DNA from: Aequorivita aquimaris | Lineage (GTDB): Bacteria > Bacteroidota > Bacteroidia > Flavobacteriales > Flavobacteriaceae | Length of the DNA stretch: 64,000 bases | Direction: 5' to 3' | NCBI RefSeq assembly: GCF_001573155.1 | Contig: NZ_JRWG01000006.1 | Coordinates: 124,001-188,000 of the forward strand | Shown here: piece by piece, positions 1 through 8,592 of the stretch | Layout of the letters: each line of letters opens with the position of its first letter | How positions within the stretch are numbered: position 1 is the first letter of the stretch | The notes under the pieces: generated by a model | Database searches by the model: none | Told to the model about the DNA's origin: nothing | Seen by the model: the letters and a program-made list of their open reading frames with translations, nothing else | Program-made: the position numbers and the translations under genes

Positions 1-2009
1 AAAACGGCTCGCGCCTCTAACAGTTTTTCTGAAATAATTTTATGGAGCATTTTTTTTGCATCCTTAAATAATTCCGAAGCTTGTTCGCCCACAATTTCAT
101 CGGTCAAAATGTTTGGATATTTTCCGTGCAGCTCCCAACTTCTGAAAAAGGGCGTCCAATCTAAATAATCCAGCAATATATTTAAATCGAAATCCTTTAA
201 AACGTGAACTCCCAGTTTGTTGGGTTTCACTATTTCTGAAGAATTCCAATCAATTTGAAACTTGTTTTTCCGCGCTTCGGAAATGGGCAAATAGGTTTTT
301 ACCTTTTGACGCTTCAGAAAATCTTGTCGGAAAGTGTCATATTCCTGTTTAATATTTTCTTTATATGCTTCCGAAGTTTCCTTTTTTAGCAAATCGCCAA
401 CCACCGTAACCGCGCGTGAAGCATCGTTTATATGCACTACGGCACATTCGTACTCGGGATCAATTTTTACCGCGGTATGCGCCCGGCTCGTAGTCGCGCC
501 GCCAATTAACAATGGCACTTTAAAATTTTGCCGCTGCATTTTCTTCGCCAAAAAAACCATTTCGTCCAGCGATGGCGTAATCAATCCGCTCAAACCAATG
601 GCATCCACGTTTTGTTCTTTTGCAGTGGCGATTATTTTTTCGGGTGGAACCATTACGCCCAAATCTATTATTTCATAATTATTGCACGCCAAAACCACGC
701 CTACAATGTTTTTTCCGATATCGTGTACATCGCCTTTTACCGTGGCCATAAGTATTTTTCCAGCGTTTTTTGAATCGCCAATTTGTGGGTTTTTCAGCTT
801 TTCTTCTTCAATATACGGAAGCAAATAAGCAACTGCTTTTTTCATTACACGAGCAGATTTAACCACTTGCGGCAAAAACATTTTTCCACTTCCGAAGAGG
901 TCACCCACTACGTTCATTCCAATCATTAAATTGCCTTCAATTACTTCAATTGGTTTGTCGGCATTTTTACGCGCTTCTTCGATATCCTCTAAAATGAACT
1001 CATCAATACCTTTTACCAACGCTCTGGTAATGCGGTTTTGCAATGGTTCTTCCCGCCACGACAGATCAATTTTACTTTCCTTTGTAGTTCCTTTTACGGT
1101 TTCTGCAAAATCCAATAATCGCTCTGTGGCATCTTCGCGCCGGTCGAGCATTACGTCTTCAACGCGTTCCAAAAGATCTTTTGGAATATCGTCGTAAACT
1201 TCCAACATTGCAGGGTTTACAATCCCGATGTTCATTCCCGCTTGAATGGCGTGGTACAAAAACACGGAATGCATCGCTTCACGAACGGGATCATTCCCGC
1301 GAAAACTAAAAGAAACATTGCTCACGCCGCCGCTCACGCTCACGTGCGGCAGATTTTCCCGAACCCAGCGCGTGGCCTCGATAAAATCGATTGCGTTTCT
1401 GCGATGCTCGTCCATTCCCGTTGCAACAGGAAAAATGTTTAAATCGAAAATAATGTCCTCGGGTGCAAATTTTACTTGGTTCACCAAAATATCGTATGAA
1501 CGTTTGGCTATTTCTATCCTTCGTTCATAATTATCGGCCTGTCCCACTTCGTCAAAAGCCATCACGATCACAGCGGCGCCGTAGCGTTTTATGAGTTTTG
1601 CGTGATGGATAAATTCTGCTTCGCCTTCCTTTAAACTTATTGAATTTACAACACATTTTCCTTGTACAACCTGTAATCCGGCCTCAATGATTTCCCACTT
1701 GCTGCTGTCTATCATAATCGGCACTCGCGAAATATCCGGCTCGGCAATAACGAGATTTAGGAATTTCACCATCGCCTCTTTGCCATCAATCAGTCCGTCG
1801 TCCATATTCACGTCGATGATCTGTGCGCCGTTTTCCACCTGTTCGCGGGCTACGGAAAGGGCTTCCTCAAAATTTCGTTCTTTTATGAGTCGAAGAAATT
1901 TCTTTGAACCTGCCACATTGGTGCGTTCTCCCACATTTATGAAATTGCTTTCGGGGGTTATAATCAATGGTTCAAGACCGCTTAATTTTAGATATTTTTT
2001 AGCTTTCAT
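1..2009 (-). CDS. metH: Cobalamin-dependent methionine synthase, C-terminal part (pterin, B12 and activation domains), partial
   Basis: Transfers a methyl group from methyltetrahydrofolate through cobalamin to homocysteine. The visible 669 codons begin [15 protein letters not shown] and show the pterin-binding domain (about residues 10-290, with [15 protein letters not shown]), then the B12 module with the cobalamin-ligand motif [10 protein letters not shown] (His429) and [13 protein letters not shown], then the start of the activation domain. The gene runs off the left edge of the window. The homocysteine-binding domain is absent and is encoded separately at 3027-4040, so the enzyme is split into two polypeptides, a common state in Flavobacteriia. 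It is the last visible gene of the leftward methionine operon under the SAM-I riboswitch. The first ATG after a repeat element was chosen as start; no in-frame ATG lies between it and the repeat. Confidence 0.95.
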   Translation of the reverse strand, partial: MKAKKYLKLSGLEPLIITPESNFINVGERTNVAGSKKFLRLIKERNFEEALSVAREQVENGAQIIDVNMDDGLIDGKEAMVKFLNLVIAEPDISRVPIMIDSSKWEIIEAGLQVVQGKCVVNSISLKEGEAEFIHHAKLIKRYGAAVIVMAFDEVGQADNYERRIEIAKRSYDILVNQVKFAPEDIIFDLNIFPVATGMDEHRRNAIDFIEATRWVRENLPHVSVSGGVSNVSFSFRGNDPVREAMHSVFLYHAIQAGMNIGIVNPAMLEVYDDIPKDLLERVEDVMLDRREDATERLLDFAETVKGTTKESKIDLSWREEPLQNRITRALVKGIDEFILEDIEEARKNADKPIEVIEGNLMIGMNVVGDLFGSGKMFLPQVVKSARVMKKAVAYLLPYIEEEKLKNPQIGDSKNAGKILMATVKGDVHDIGKNIVGVVLACNNYEIIDLGVMVPPEKIIATAKEQNVDAIGLSGLITPSLDEMVFLAKKMQRQNFKVPLLIGGATTSRAHTAVKIDPEYECAVVHINDASRAVTVVGDLLKKETSEAYKENIKQEYDTFRQDFLKRQKVKTYLPISEARKNKFQIDWNSSEIVKPNKLGVHVLKDFDLNILLDYLDWTPFFRSWELHGKYPNILTDEIVGEQASELFKDAKKMLHKIISEKLLEARAV

Positions 2010-2022
2010 TATTCATTTTTCT

Positions 2023-2084
2023 CTCTGCGTTCTTCGCGCCTCTGCGGTGAAAAAATATACCGCAAAGACGCAGAGGACGCAAAG
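2023..2084. repeat. CTCTGCG-family palindromic repeat, copy 1
   Basis: Imperfect palindrome: left arm CTCTGCGTTCTTCGCGCCTC, loop around GGTGAAAAAATATACC, right arm GCAAAGACGCAGAGGACGCA. It fills the gap between the dehydratase stop and the MetH start. Four related copies lie at 18160-18220, 31535-31599, 31988-32050 and 39659-39718. It has the look of a REP-like interspersed element. Confidence 0.8.
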
Positions 2085-2088
2085 TTTT

Positions 2089-3030
2089 TCAGAATGGCAA
2101 ATTCTTTAAATCCACATTTCCGCCAGAAATTATAATTCCAACTTTTTTATTTTTAAATCGTTCTCTTTCGCGAAGCAAAGCGGCAAAAGCAACTGCACTG
2201 CTGGGCTCCACGATTATTTTCATCCGCTCCCAAATAAGTTTCATTGAGGAAATAATTTCGGTTTCTTCAACCCTGATTATTTCTGAAACCAATTCTTTTA
2301 TAATCGGGAAATTGACATCGCCGAGGAAGGTTTTAAGCCCGTCGGCAATTGTATTTGTAGTTTCGTTGAATTCTATTTTTTCACTTTTTAGACTTCGAAA
2401 GGCATCGTCAACTTCAAAAGGTTCACCACCGATTGTTTTGCAATTAGTTCCGAAATATTTCACAGAAAGTGCAGTCCCCGCAATCAATCCGCCGCCGCCA
2501 ACTGGTGTGAAAACATAATCGAGATCGGGATGAGTTTGAAGTAATTCCGCTGCTGAAGTTGCATTGCCGAGAATAACATTTCTGTCGTTTGAGGGATGGA
2601 TAAATGTTGCTCCGGTTTCTTTTTGAATCCGATCTGCCTCGGTTTCCCTTGCGATTGGTGTTGATTCGGATTCTGTGATAATTCCACCGTAACCTTTAAC
2701 GGCTTCTTTTTTTACTTGTGGCGCATTTTCTGGCATAACGATGTATGCTTTTACGCCTAAATTTTTCGCGGCCAAAGAAAGTGCTTGCGCAAAATTTCCA
2801 GAGGAATGCGTTACCACGCCAGCTTTCTTCTGTTCATGAGAAAGTTGCAAAATGGCATTGGTTGCCCCTCGCATTTTAAAGGCACCCATCTTTTGAAAAT
2901 TTTCGCATTTGAAGAAAATTTCGGCACCCGAGAGTTCATTCAAAAAAGAAGATTTTAGCACAGGGGTATTGTGGACGTATGATTTTACACGTTCGCAAGC
3001 CGCCTCAACTTCTTGTTTAGTGGGAATCAT
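2089..3030 (-). CDS. PLP-dependent threonine/serine dehydratase or serine racemase family protein
   Basis: A 313-residue fold-type II PLP enzyme. Seen: the Schiff-base lysine in MGAFKMRGA (Lys52), the substrate loop THSSGNFAQ, the glycine-rich phosphate-binding loop PVGGGGLIAG (about residue 175) and the C-terminal SGGNVD motif. Length fits single-domain serine racemase or catabolic threonine dehydratase; the C-terminal regulatory domain of IlvA is missing. Its ATG overlaps the stop codon of the upstream homocysteine methyltransferase by 4 nt (ATGA), so it is translationally coupled. It is odd that it sits between the two halves of methionine synthase; a role in removing threonine/serine or feeding 2-oxobutyrate to isoleucine is possible but inferred only from family and context. 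Confidence 0.88.
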   Translation of the reverse strand: MIPTKQEVEAACERVKSYVHNTPVLKSSFLNELSGAEIFFKCENFQKMGAFKMRGATNAILQLSHEQKKAGVVTHSSGNFAQALSLAAKNLGVKAYIVMPENAPQVKKEAVKGYGGIITESESTPIARETEADRIQKETGATFIHPSNDRNVILGNATSAAELLQTHPDLDYVFTPVGGGGLIAGTALSVKYFGTNCKTIGGEPFEVDDAFRSLKSEKIEFNETTNTIADGLKTFLGDVNFPIIKELVSEIIRVEETEIISSMKLIWERMKIIVEPSSAVAFAALLRERERFKNKKVGIIISGGNVDLKNLPF

Positions 3031-4040
3031 ACGGCAGCGTTTTCAGAATTAAAAACAGGTCGCGGTTTGTATTTTAAAGCAATTTCAGCAATGGCTTTAA
3101 TGTGCTCGGGCGTGGTGCCGCAACAACCCCCGATGATGTTCACTAATTGTTTGTCTAAATATTCCGTTATCTGCGAAGCCATTTGCTCGGGACTTTCGTC
3201 ATATTCCCCAAAGGCGTTTGGGAGACCCGCATTTGGATAGGCGCTCACGGCAAGATTGGTGCGGTTTGCAATCACTTCCAAATGCGGCGTGAGTTGTTTG
3301 GCGCCCAAAGCACAATTGAAACCTACGCTCAAAAGTGGAATGTGCGTAATTGAAATCAGAAATGCTTCCGCCGTTTGCCCGGAAAGTGTTCTGCCGGAAG
3401 CATCGGTTATGGTTCCACTTATCATAATTGGAATGTCTAAATTTCGCTCTTCCTTTATTTCATCGATTGCGAAAAGGGCTGCTTTTGCGTTCAAAGTGTC
3501 GAAAATGGTTTCAACCAAAAGTAAATCCACGCCACCATCTATCAAGGCTTCGGCTTGTTGCTTATAGGCAACGCGGAGTTCTTCAAAAGAAATGGCTCGA
3601 AAACCGGGATCGTTCACATCAGGGCTCATACTTGCGGTTTTGTTTGTAGGACCTATGGCTCCTGCTACGAAACGTGGTTTGTTGGGTTCTTTCGAAGTGA
3701 ATTCATCTGCAACTTTTTTCGCGATTTTTGCAGATTCAAAATTCAATTCATAAACCAAATCCTGCATATCGTAATCGGCCATTGCAATGGTAGTGCTGGA
3801 AAATGTGTTGGTTTCCACAATATCGGCACCTGCGGAGAAATATTTGGAATGGATATCAGCAATTGCTTGTGGCTGCGTAATAGAGAGTAAATCGTTATTC
3901 CCTTGTACCGATTTATGAAAATCCTTAAACCGCTCGCCGCGGAAATCTTCTTCCGAAAATTTATAGCGCTGCAGCATCGTGCCCATTGCGCCGTCGAGGA
4001 TTAAGATTCGGTTTTGAAGTGCTTTTTGTATTTTATTCAT
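3027..4040 (-). CDS. metH: Homocysteine S-methyltransferase (N-terminal half of split methionine synthase)
   Basis: 337 residues corresponding to the homocysteine-binding TIM barrel of MetH. It starts with ILILDGAMGTMLQRY and carries the zinc-ligand cysteines Cys243 (GFNCALG) and Cys306/Cys307 (GGCCGTTPEH). It should work with the pterin/B12 half encoded at 1-2009. The stop codon overlaps the next gene by 4 nt. The upstream neighbour (OsmC protein) ends only 33 nt away, so it belongs to the same leftward operon. Confidence 0.93.
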   Translation of the reverse strand: MNKIQKALQNRILILDGAMGTMLQRYKFSEEDFRGERFKDFHKSVQGNNDLLSITQPQAIADIHSKYFSAGADIVETNTFSSTTIAMADYDMQDLVYELNFESAKIAKKVADEFTSKEPNKPRFVAGAIGPTNKTASMSPDVNDPGFRAISFEELRVAYKQQAEALIDGGVDLLLVETIFDTLNAKAALFAIDEIKEERNLDIPIMISGTITDASGRTLSGQTAEAFLISITHIPLLSVGFNCALGAKQLTPHLEVIANRTNLAVSAYPNAGLPNAFGEYDESPEQMASQITEYLDKQLVNIIGGCCGTTPEHIKAIAEIALKYKPRPVFNSENAAV

Positions 4041-4073
4041 TGCTTTTCGTTTTAGAAACCTTGGAGAAAGTTT

Positions 4074-4508
4074 TTAAACTCCTATTACATCCAACGATTT
4101 TCCGTTTAGCTCAATACTATACGTGATTTTTACCGAGGCTTCCATCGTAATTGAAACCGAGCAGTATTTTTCAAAACTCAACTTAGCGGCACGAACAGCC
4201 TTGGCCTCGTCAATCTTGCCTTCCAAATGTAGCGTTACGTGTATTGCTTCAAATGGTTTTGCCTCGCGTACTTCTTTTCGCTGGCCTTCCACCTCCATTT
4301 TATAGGAAGTGATTTCCTGCCGTTGTTTTTTCAAAATTGAAACAACATCTATCGCACTACAACCGCCAACACCCATTAGTAAAAGCTCCATTGGGCTTGC
4401 GCCTTTGGAAGGTTCGTCGGTTTTGTTGTCGATTAGAACTGGAACTCCGGAAGCGCCTTTTGCTTCAAAAAGATAGTTGTCGTTTATTCTGTTTAAGGTA
4501 ACTTTCAT
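4074..4508 (-). CDS. OsmC family protein
   Basis: 144 residues with the OsmC/Ohr fold. The two cysteines of the peroxidatic pair are present: Cys50 in LLMGVGGCSAIDVV and Cys116 in FEKYCSVS. OsmC proteins reduce organic peroxides in the cytoplasm, or in some members act on sulphur species. It lies inside the methionine operon between the homoserine dehydrogenase and methionine synthase genes, so a link to sulphur-compound stress is plausible but unproven. No signal peptide. Confidence 0.85.
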   Translation of the reverse strand: MKVTLNRINDNYLFEAKGASGVPVLIDNKTDEPSKGASPMELLLMGVGGCSAIDVVSILKKQRQEITSYKMEVEGQRKEVREAKPFEAIHVTLHLEGKIDEAKAVRAAKLSFEKYCSVSITMEASVKITYSIELNGKSLDVIGV

Positions 4509-4539
4509 ATTTTATTTTGTTTATCGTTTAATTAGAAAT

Positions 4540-4640
4540 GACATAGGACGGTAAGACGTAGGACATAGGACTAAATTATACAGGATTTTTTTGTCATGAG
4601 TCTTATGTCTTTTAGCGAAGCGGTCTTATGTCTTACGTCT
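4540..4640. repeat. Inverted degenerate word array (GACATAGGAC/GACGTAAGAC type), no cargo gene
   Basis: Left arm 4540-4572 is built from GACATAGGAC and GACGTAGGAC words. Right arm 4593-4640 is built from GTCTTATGTC and GTCTTACGTC, their reverse complements with small changes. About 20 nt of AT-rich sequence separates the arms. It occupies the gap between the homoserine dehydrogenase stop and the OsmC start and contains no gene. Confidence 0.7.
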
Positions 4641-4643
4641 TTT

Positions 4644-5786
4644 TCAATCTTTATCGCTTATTCGCAAAATATCACCAAAAACGCCACGGGCCGTCACCGC
4701 TGCGCCAGCGCCCGCACCTTGGATAACTATTGGATTGTCGCCATAACTTTCGGTGTAAATTTCAAAAATGGAATCGCTGTCTTTCAATGCTCCCAACATA
4801 CTATTTTTGGGAACAGAAGCTAAATTCACAGTTAAAATTGCACCGGTTTCCTTTGACAAATCGCCGTGTAAATCTGCAACGTAACGAAAAACCGAATCCT
4901 TCGCCTGATTCTTCTTTTTAATTTGAAACGGTATATCTAACTCTTTTAATCGCTTCAAAAATTCTTCTTTTGAAACATTGCGCAGATCCTTCGGAATTAA
5001 GTTTTGAATTGAAATATCGGCAAACTCGTTGTGTAAATCCAATTCACGCGCCAAGATAAGCAATTTCCGTCCAACGTCATTGCCACAAAGATCTTCGCGC
5101 GGGTCGGGTTCTGTAAATCCTTTGTCGATTGCCGATTTTAAAACCGAGCTGAACGTTCTGTCTTCTTCGGAAAACGTATTGAAAATATAACTCAACGAAC
5201 CGGAAAACACCCCGCGGATTCTCGTTATATTCTCACCCGAAAGATGCAAAAGTTTAATGGTATCTATCAACGGAAGTCCAGCGCCTACGTTGGTTTCATA
5301 TAAATACTGCCGTTTTTTTGAAGTCAACTTTTCACGAAGTTCTTTGTAAAAATTCAAATCCAAAGTATTGGCAATTTTATTTGAAGAAACCAAATGGAAA
5401 CCGTTTTCTACAAAAGCTGAATAATTTTGAACGAAGCCAGAATCTGCTGTGTTATCAACTAAAATCAGGTTTTGAAGGTTGTTGGATTTTGCGAAGGAAA
5501 TTACTTCTTCCACATTATAAGACTGTCCAGTTTCCAGCTTTTCTTCCAACCAATTTTTGTTCAAACCTTGTTGCTGAAGCAAAACCGTTTTTGAATTTGC
5601 GATTGCGAAAATATTCAGTTCCAAATCGCGTCTTCGGGAGATTTCTTCCTTCGAGGAGATTATTTGATCCACCAATTTGCCGCCCACATTTCCGTGCCCA
5701 AAAATGGCGATGTTTATTTTCTTCTTTTTTATACTGTTTAGGTCAATTCGGTGCAAAACCGGATTATCCAATACTTGCGTGCTCAT
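4644..5786 (-). CDS. Homoserine dehydrogenase
   Basis: Reduces aspartate semialdehyde to homoserine with NAD(P)H, giving the substrate for the neighbouring MetX. 380 residues: an N-terminal Rossmann motif IAIFGHGNVGG (about residues 27-36), the catalytic-domain signature GVFSGSLSYIFNTF (about 218-231) and the DP-rich stretch GFTEPDPREDLCGNDVGRK. There is no aspartokinase domain and no C-terminal ACT domain, so this is a stand-alone form without the usual threonine-feedback domain. It overlaps the downstream end of metX by 23 nt, indicating tight coupling. Confidence 0.9.
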   Translation of the reverse strand: MSTQVLDNPVLHRIDLNSIKKKKINIAIFGHGNVGGKLVDQIISSKEEISRRRDLELNIFAIANSKTVLLQQQGLNKNWLEEKLETGQSYNVEEVISFAKSNNLQNLILVDNTADSGFVQNYSAFVENGFHLVSSNKIANTLDLNFYKELREKLTSKKRQYLYETNVGAGLPLIDTIKLLHLSGENITRIRGVFSGSLSYIFNTFSEEDRTFSSVLKSAIDKGFTEPDPREDLCGNDVGRKLLILARELDLHNEFADISIQNLIPKDLRNVSKEEFLKRLKELDIPFQIKKKNQAKDSVFRYVADLHGDLSKETGAILTVNLASVPKNSMLGALKDSDSIFEIYTESYGDNPIVIQGAGAGAAVTARGVFGDILRISDKD

Positions 5787-6771
5787 AATTTTTTGTTTTT
5801 GTAACTACTTCTGAATTAAAAATGGGGTTCAGAATTCCCGTTAATTGTTCGTATTCAATTAAAAATGCATCGTGCCCGTGAATGGAATTTATTTCGGCAA
5901 AATGCACGTTGTCTTTTAAAGGTTTTAATGCGGAATACGTCTCTTTTATCTCTTCGCTTAAATAAAATCCGTCGCTGTCAATGCCCACCAAATATATGTT
6001 TCCTTCAATTTTAGATGCCATACTCAAAAACGCTTCCTCTGATTTAAAATCTGAGGTAACCAACAAGTGGTTCATCAATTTATAGGCTTGCAATTGAAAG
6101 CGTTTTTGTAAGGTTTCACCGTGATGCAGCAACCAGCTTTCAACATTGAAAATATGCTTCGCTTCGTTTAAACTTCTATTGAATTTCTGTTTAAAAGACT
6201 GCGGGGTTCTATAGAAAGTCATCGCGTGAACTCGCGCATCGTGCACAGGATTTTCAGAATTATATAAAATCTGCTTCTGAACTCTGCATTGCGCAATTAA
6301 CCAATCCGTCGCTTTCCAATCCGTAGCAATTGGAATTATATTTTGAAATAATTTAGGTTCCAAAACTGCCATTTGCCAAAGAATACTTCCACCCAAAGAA
6401 CCTCCAATTCCTGCAAAAACTTTCGATATTTTAAGTTGTTGCAATCCTGTTAAAAACCATTTGGCAACATTGTAAATGGTGATATCTTCATAATTTTCAA
6501 TTAAAAATCCGTCGTATCCATTGCCTGGAATGTTGAAGGAGAGAATGGTAAATGCTTCACTATTGACACATTTCTCAGCGCCAATTAAACCTTTCCACCA
6601 GCCGTTTTCACCGCAAACATTGCTGTTTCCGGTAAGCGCATGCGTTACCAAAACCACGGGAGCCGTGCCCAATTGCTTCCCAAAAACTTGGTAGCTTAAG
6701 GGAAGATTTTTGAGGCTAACTCCACTTTTTGTGGTGCAATCTGCTATTGTTAGATTTGAGATATTTGACAT
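5764..6771 (-). CDS. metX: Homoserine O-acetyltransferase family protein (alpha/beta hydrolase fold)
   Basis: Acylates homoserine so that MetY can replace the acyl group with sulphide. 335 residues, slightly shorter than typical MetX. Seen: THALTGNSNVCG near the oxyanion region, the nucleophile elbow GIGGSLGGS (Ser125), the Asp motif VGIDSDGFYLSEE and the His motif SIHGHDAFLIEYEQ. It sits between metY and homoserine dehydrogenase and overlaps the latter by 23 nt. Acetyl rather than succinyl use is assumed from the family and not proven here. Confidence 0.9.
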   Translation of the reverse strand: MSNISNLTIADCTTKSGVSLKNLPLSYQVFGKQLGTAPVVLVTHALTGNSNVCGENGWWKGLIGAEKCVNSEAFTILSFNIPGNGYDGFLIENYEDITIYNVAKWFLTGLQQLKISKVFAGIGGSLGGSILWQMAVLEPKLFQNIIPIATDWKATDWLIAQCRVQKQILYNSENPVHDARVHAMTFYRTPQSFKQKFNRSLNEAKHIFNVESWLLHHGETLQKRFQLQAYKLMNHLLVTSDFKSEEAFLSMASKIEGNIYLVGIDSDGFYLSEEIKETYSALKPLKDNVHFAEINSIHGHDAFLIEYEQLTGILNPIFNSEVVTKTKNYEHASIG

Positions 6772-6807
6772 TAGACGTGAGATTTGAGACGTGAGATTTG
6801 AGATTTT
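6772..6807. repeat. Single-arm degenerate word array (GACGTGAGATTTGA type)
   Basis: The whole metY-metX gap is made of two and a half copies of a word resembling GACGTGAGATTTGA. The array begins next to the metX ATG and ends next to the metY stop codon. It is one of about ten locus-specific arrays of this kind at gene boundaries in the window. Confidence 0.65.
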
Positions 6808-8103
6808 CTAAACCAATTGTTCTTTAAAAACGCTCTTGAAAGCTTGTTCCAAATCTGTCTTTAAATCGTCGATATTTTCCAAGCCAACGGAAAGTCTAAT
6901 TAAATCTTGACTTACCCCCGAGGCCGTTTGATCTGCTTCGTTTAACTGTTGGTGCGTTGTGCTAGCAGGGTGAATTATCAAGGATTTGGTATCTCCTATA
7001 TTTGCTAAAAGTGAAAATAACTTCACATTATCAACTACTTTTTTAGCAGCTTCAAAGCCAGCTTTTACGCCAAAAGTAACCAAGCCACTTTGCCCTTCGG
7101 GAAGGTATTTTTGGGCGAAATTGAAATACGGATTATCCTCCAAACCGGGATAATTCACCCAAGCTACTTCTTCTCTACTTTGAAGCCATTTGGCAATATT
7201 CAGCGCATTTTCGCTGTGTTTTTTAATTCTAATTTCCAGAGTTTCCAAACCTTGAATAATTTGAAAAGCGCTAAACGGGCTCAAAGCCGCGCCGAAATCG
7301 CGAAGCCCCTCGAGGCGTACTTTTGCGATAAAAGCAGCTTCCTTTAAAACTTCGGAATAAATTAAACCGTGATAACCTGCGGAGGGTTCGGTAAATTCAG
7401 GGAATTTTCCGTTGGCCCAATCAAAATTTCCTGCGTCAATAATTGCACCACCCAGTGTTGTCCCGTTTCCGTTGATGTATTTTGTGAGGGAATGGATTAC
7501 AATATTTGCACCGTGCGCAATAGGGTTCAACAAAGCCGGAGAAGCGACCGTATTATCCACAATTAGTGGAATTTTATTCGCCTTTGCTTCAGCGGCAATC
7601 GCTTCGATATCCAAAACATCCAACTTCGGATTTCCGAGGGATTCGATGAAAATTGCGCGAGTATTTTCTTTTACGGCTTTTCCAAAGTTTTCAGGATTTG
7701 AACCATCGATAAAAGAGGTTGTAATTCCCAAACGCGGTAAAGTAACGTTCAACAAATTGAAAGTGCCGCCGTACAAACTGCTGGACGCCACAATATGGTC
7801 GCCAGCGCGAAGTAGTGTCAGCAATGTTGTGGAAATGGCAGATGCGCCCGATGCAGTGGTAACCGCGCCGATACCCCCTTCCAAAGTCGCCAAACGTTTT
7901 TCCAAAATATCGCAAGTTGGATTGTTAAGGCGCGAATAAATAAATCCGGGTTCGGAAAGATTGAACAGGTTTGCAGCGTGGTCGCTATTTTTAAAAACGT
8001 AGCTGGAAGTTTGGTAAATTGGCACCGCTCTGGTTCCTCCGTTGGCGGTTGCATCGTGTCCTGCGTGCAACAACTTTGTTGCGAAATTGTTTTGTGTACT
8101 CAT
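6808..8103 (-). CDS. metY: O-acetylhomoserine sulfhydrylase (aminocarboxypropyltransferase)
   Basis: PLP enzyme of the Cys/Met metabolism family that makes homocysteine from O-acylhomoserine and sulphide. 431 residues, the usual length for MetY rather than the shorter (about 390) MetB/MetC. Seen: YSRLNNPTCDILEKR, TTASGASAIS, and the PLP lysine in HSLTKYINGNGT (Lys208). It is the first gene of the leftward methionine operon; a SAM-I riboswitch lies 128 nt upstream, so high SAM should shut it and the downstream genes off. Confidence 0.95.
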   Translation of the reverse strand: MSTQNNFATKLLHAGHDATANGGTRAVPIYQTSSYVFKNSDHAANLFNLSEPGFIYSRLNNPTCDILEKRLATLEGGIGAVTTASGASAISTTLLTLLRAGDHIVASSSLYGGTFNLLNVTLPRLGITTSFIDGSNPENFGKAVKENTRAIFIESLGNPKLDVLDIEAIAAEAKANKIPLIVDNTVASPALLNPIAHGANIVIHSLTKYINGNGTTLGGAIIDAGNFDWANGKFPEFTEPSAGYHGLIYSEVLKEAAFIAKVRLEGLRDFGAALSPFSAFQIIQGLETLEIRIKKHSENALNIAKWLQSREEVAWVNYPGLEDNPYFNFAQKYLPEGQSGLVTFGVKAGFEAAKKVVDNVKLFSLLANIGDTKSLIIHPASTTHQQLNEADQTASGVSQDLIRLSVGLENIDDLKTDLEQAFKSVFKEQLV

Positions 8104-8189
8104 TTTTCTAGTTTTTTTGAGTTAATAAAAAAATTAAAACAAAAGCCAAAATGCGCCTTGCGACGTACTTTAATAGAAAAATGTTAAAA

Positions 8190-8226
8190 AGAATAATTGA
8201 AAAGCAATTTCAGATAAGAAATTGTC
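8190..8226 (-). terminator. Possible riboswitch-controlled hairpin downstream of SAM-I aptamer
   Basis: On the minus strand CAATTTC (8224-8218) can pair with GAAATTG (8211-8205) across a 6-nt loop, followed by CTTTTC and further on TTCTTTTT. It lies just 3' of the aptamer P1 stem. The stem is weak and AT-rich and the T-tract is interrupted, so this is only a candidate expression platform. Confidence 0.3.
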
Positions 8227-8230
8227 TTGT

Positions 8231-8347
8231 CGTTATCTATCATCAATTCTGAATTTTCAGGATTGTTGTAGAATGTAGCACCTTCTTTCCGGAGAAAGGG
8301 TTGCTAAGGCGTCATAGGGTCTATTCCCTCGGCCTTTCTTGATAACA
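8231..8347 (-). promoter_or_regulatory. SAM-I (S-box) riboswitch aptamer controlling the metY operon
   Basis: Read on the minus strand, the segment shows the S-box core: P1 GTTATC/GATAAC (8346-8341 with 8237-8232), P2 around AAAGGCCGAGGGA, the conserved GACCCTATGACGCC and TTAGCAACCC stretches, P3 CCTTTCT-CCGG-AAAGAAGG, the junction GGTGCTA, and P4 with CTGAA/TTCAG. All conserved blocks appear in canonical order and spacing. It lies between a good promoter and metY and would repress methionine synthesis when SAM is abundant. Confidence 0.95.
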
Positions 8348-8376
8348 TTTCAGTAAAGATTTGAACTTTGTGAGTG

Positions 8377-8409
8377 CAAATATATGTTCGGAAAAATTTA
8401 ATAACCAAA
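8377..8409 (-). promoter_or_regulatory. Promoter of the metY operon
   Basis: Bacteroidota-type promoter (consensus TTTG-N19-TAnnTTTG). On the minus strand the -7 box TATATTTG occupies 8384-8377 and TTTG lies at 8409-8406, with a 21-nt spacer. The predicted start near 8370 precedes the SAM-I aptamer by about 23 nt. Confidence 0.65.
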
Positions 8410-8435
8410 TATTTCGCCAAAAAACTTTAAATAAA

Positions 8436-8465
8436 ATTGCGGTTCGTTTAATTTTTTTACTTTTG
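8436..8465 (+). promoter_or_regulatory. Promoter of metK
   Basis: A -7 box TACTTTTG at 8458-8465 matches TAnnTTTG; ATTG at 8436-8439 is a partial -33 box with an 18-nt spacer. The predicted start near 8471 lies about 10 nt before the SAM-II-like element, giving a leader of roughly 120 nt. Confidence 0.55.
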
Positions 8466-8480
8466 CCCAAGACAAATTAA

Positions 8481-8530
8481 GAGGAAAGATTTGACTGATT
8501 GCAACCTCAATAAAAAATGCTAAAGGCAGT
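8481..8530 (+). promoter_or_regulatory. SAM-II-like riboswitch aptamer in the metK leader
   Basis: Order and spacing match the compact SAM-II (metA) H-type pseudoknot. P1 is GAGG (8481-8484) with CCTC (8505-8508). The loop holds AGATTTGACTGATTGCAA, closely like the SAM-II GATTT...TTGCAA core. It is followed by an A-rich linker and GCTAAAGG (8519-8526). The pseudoknot helix can form between ACTG (8494-8497) and CAGT (8527-8530), with GC (8501-8502) to GC (8519-8520). A perfect 10-bp stem between 8486-8495 and 8554-8563 would compete with the aptamer and may be the expression platform. P1 is only 4 bp, so a covariance-model score is needed. Confidence 0.75.
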
Positions 8531-8592
8531 GAAAACTTCCCTTCGGCGCTTTCGTCAAATCTTCTGAAAACTATAAATTTTAAAACCATTTT

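Noticed and set aside
1687-2109. Reading frame on the plus strand over the metH start and repeat
   Set aside because: It is antisense to metH and has no family features; it ends in repeat sequence.
1-4040. Split methionine synthase as a frameshifted or broken gene
   Set aside because: Both parts have complete domain boundaries, proper starts and stops, and a separate intact gene lies between them. The split form is normal in this group.
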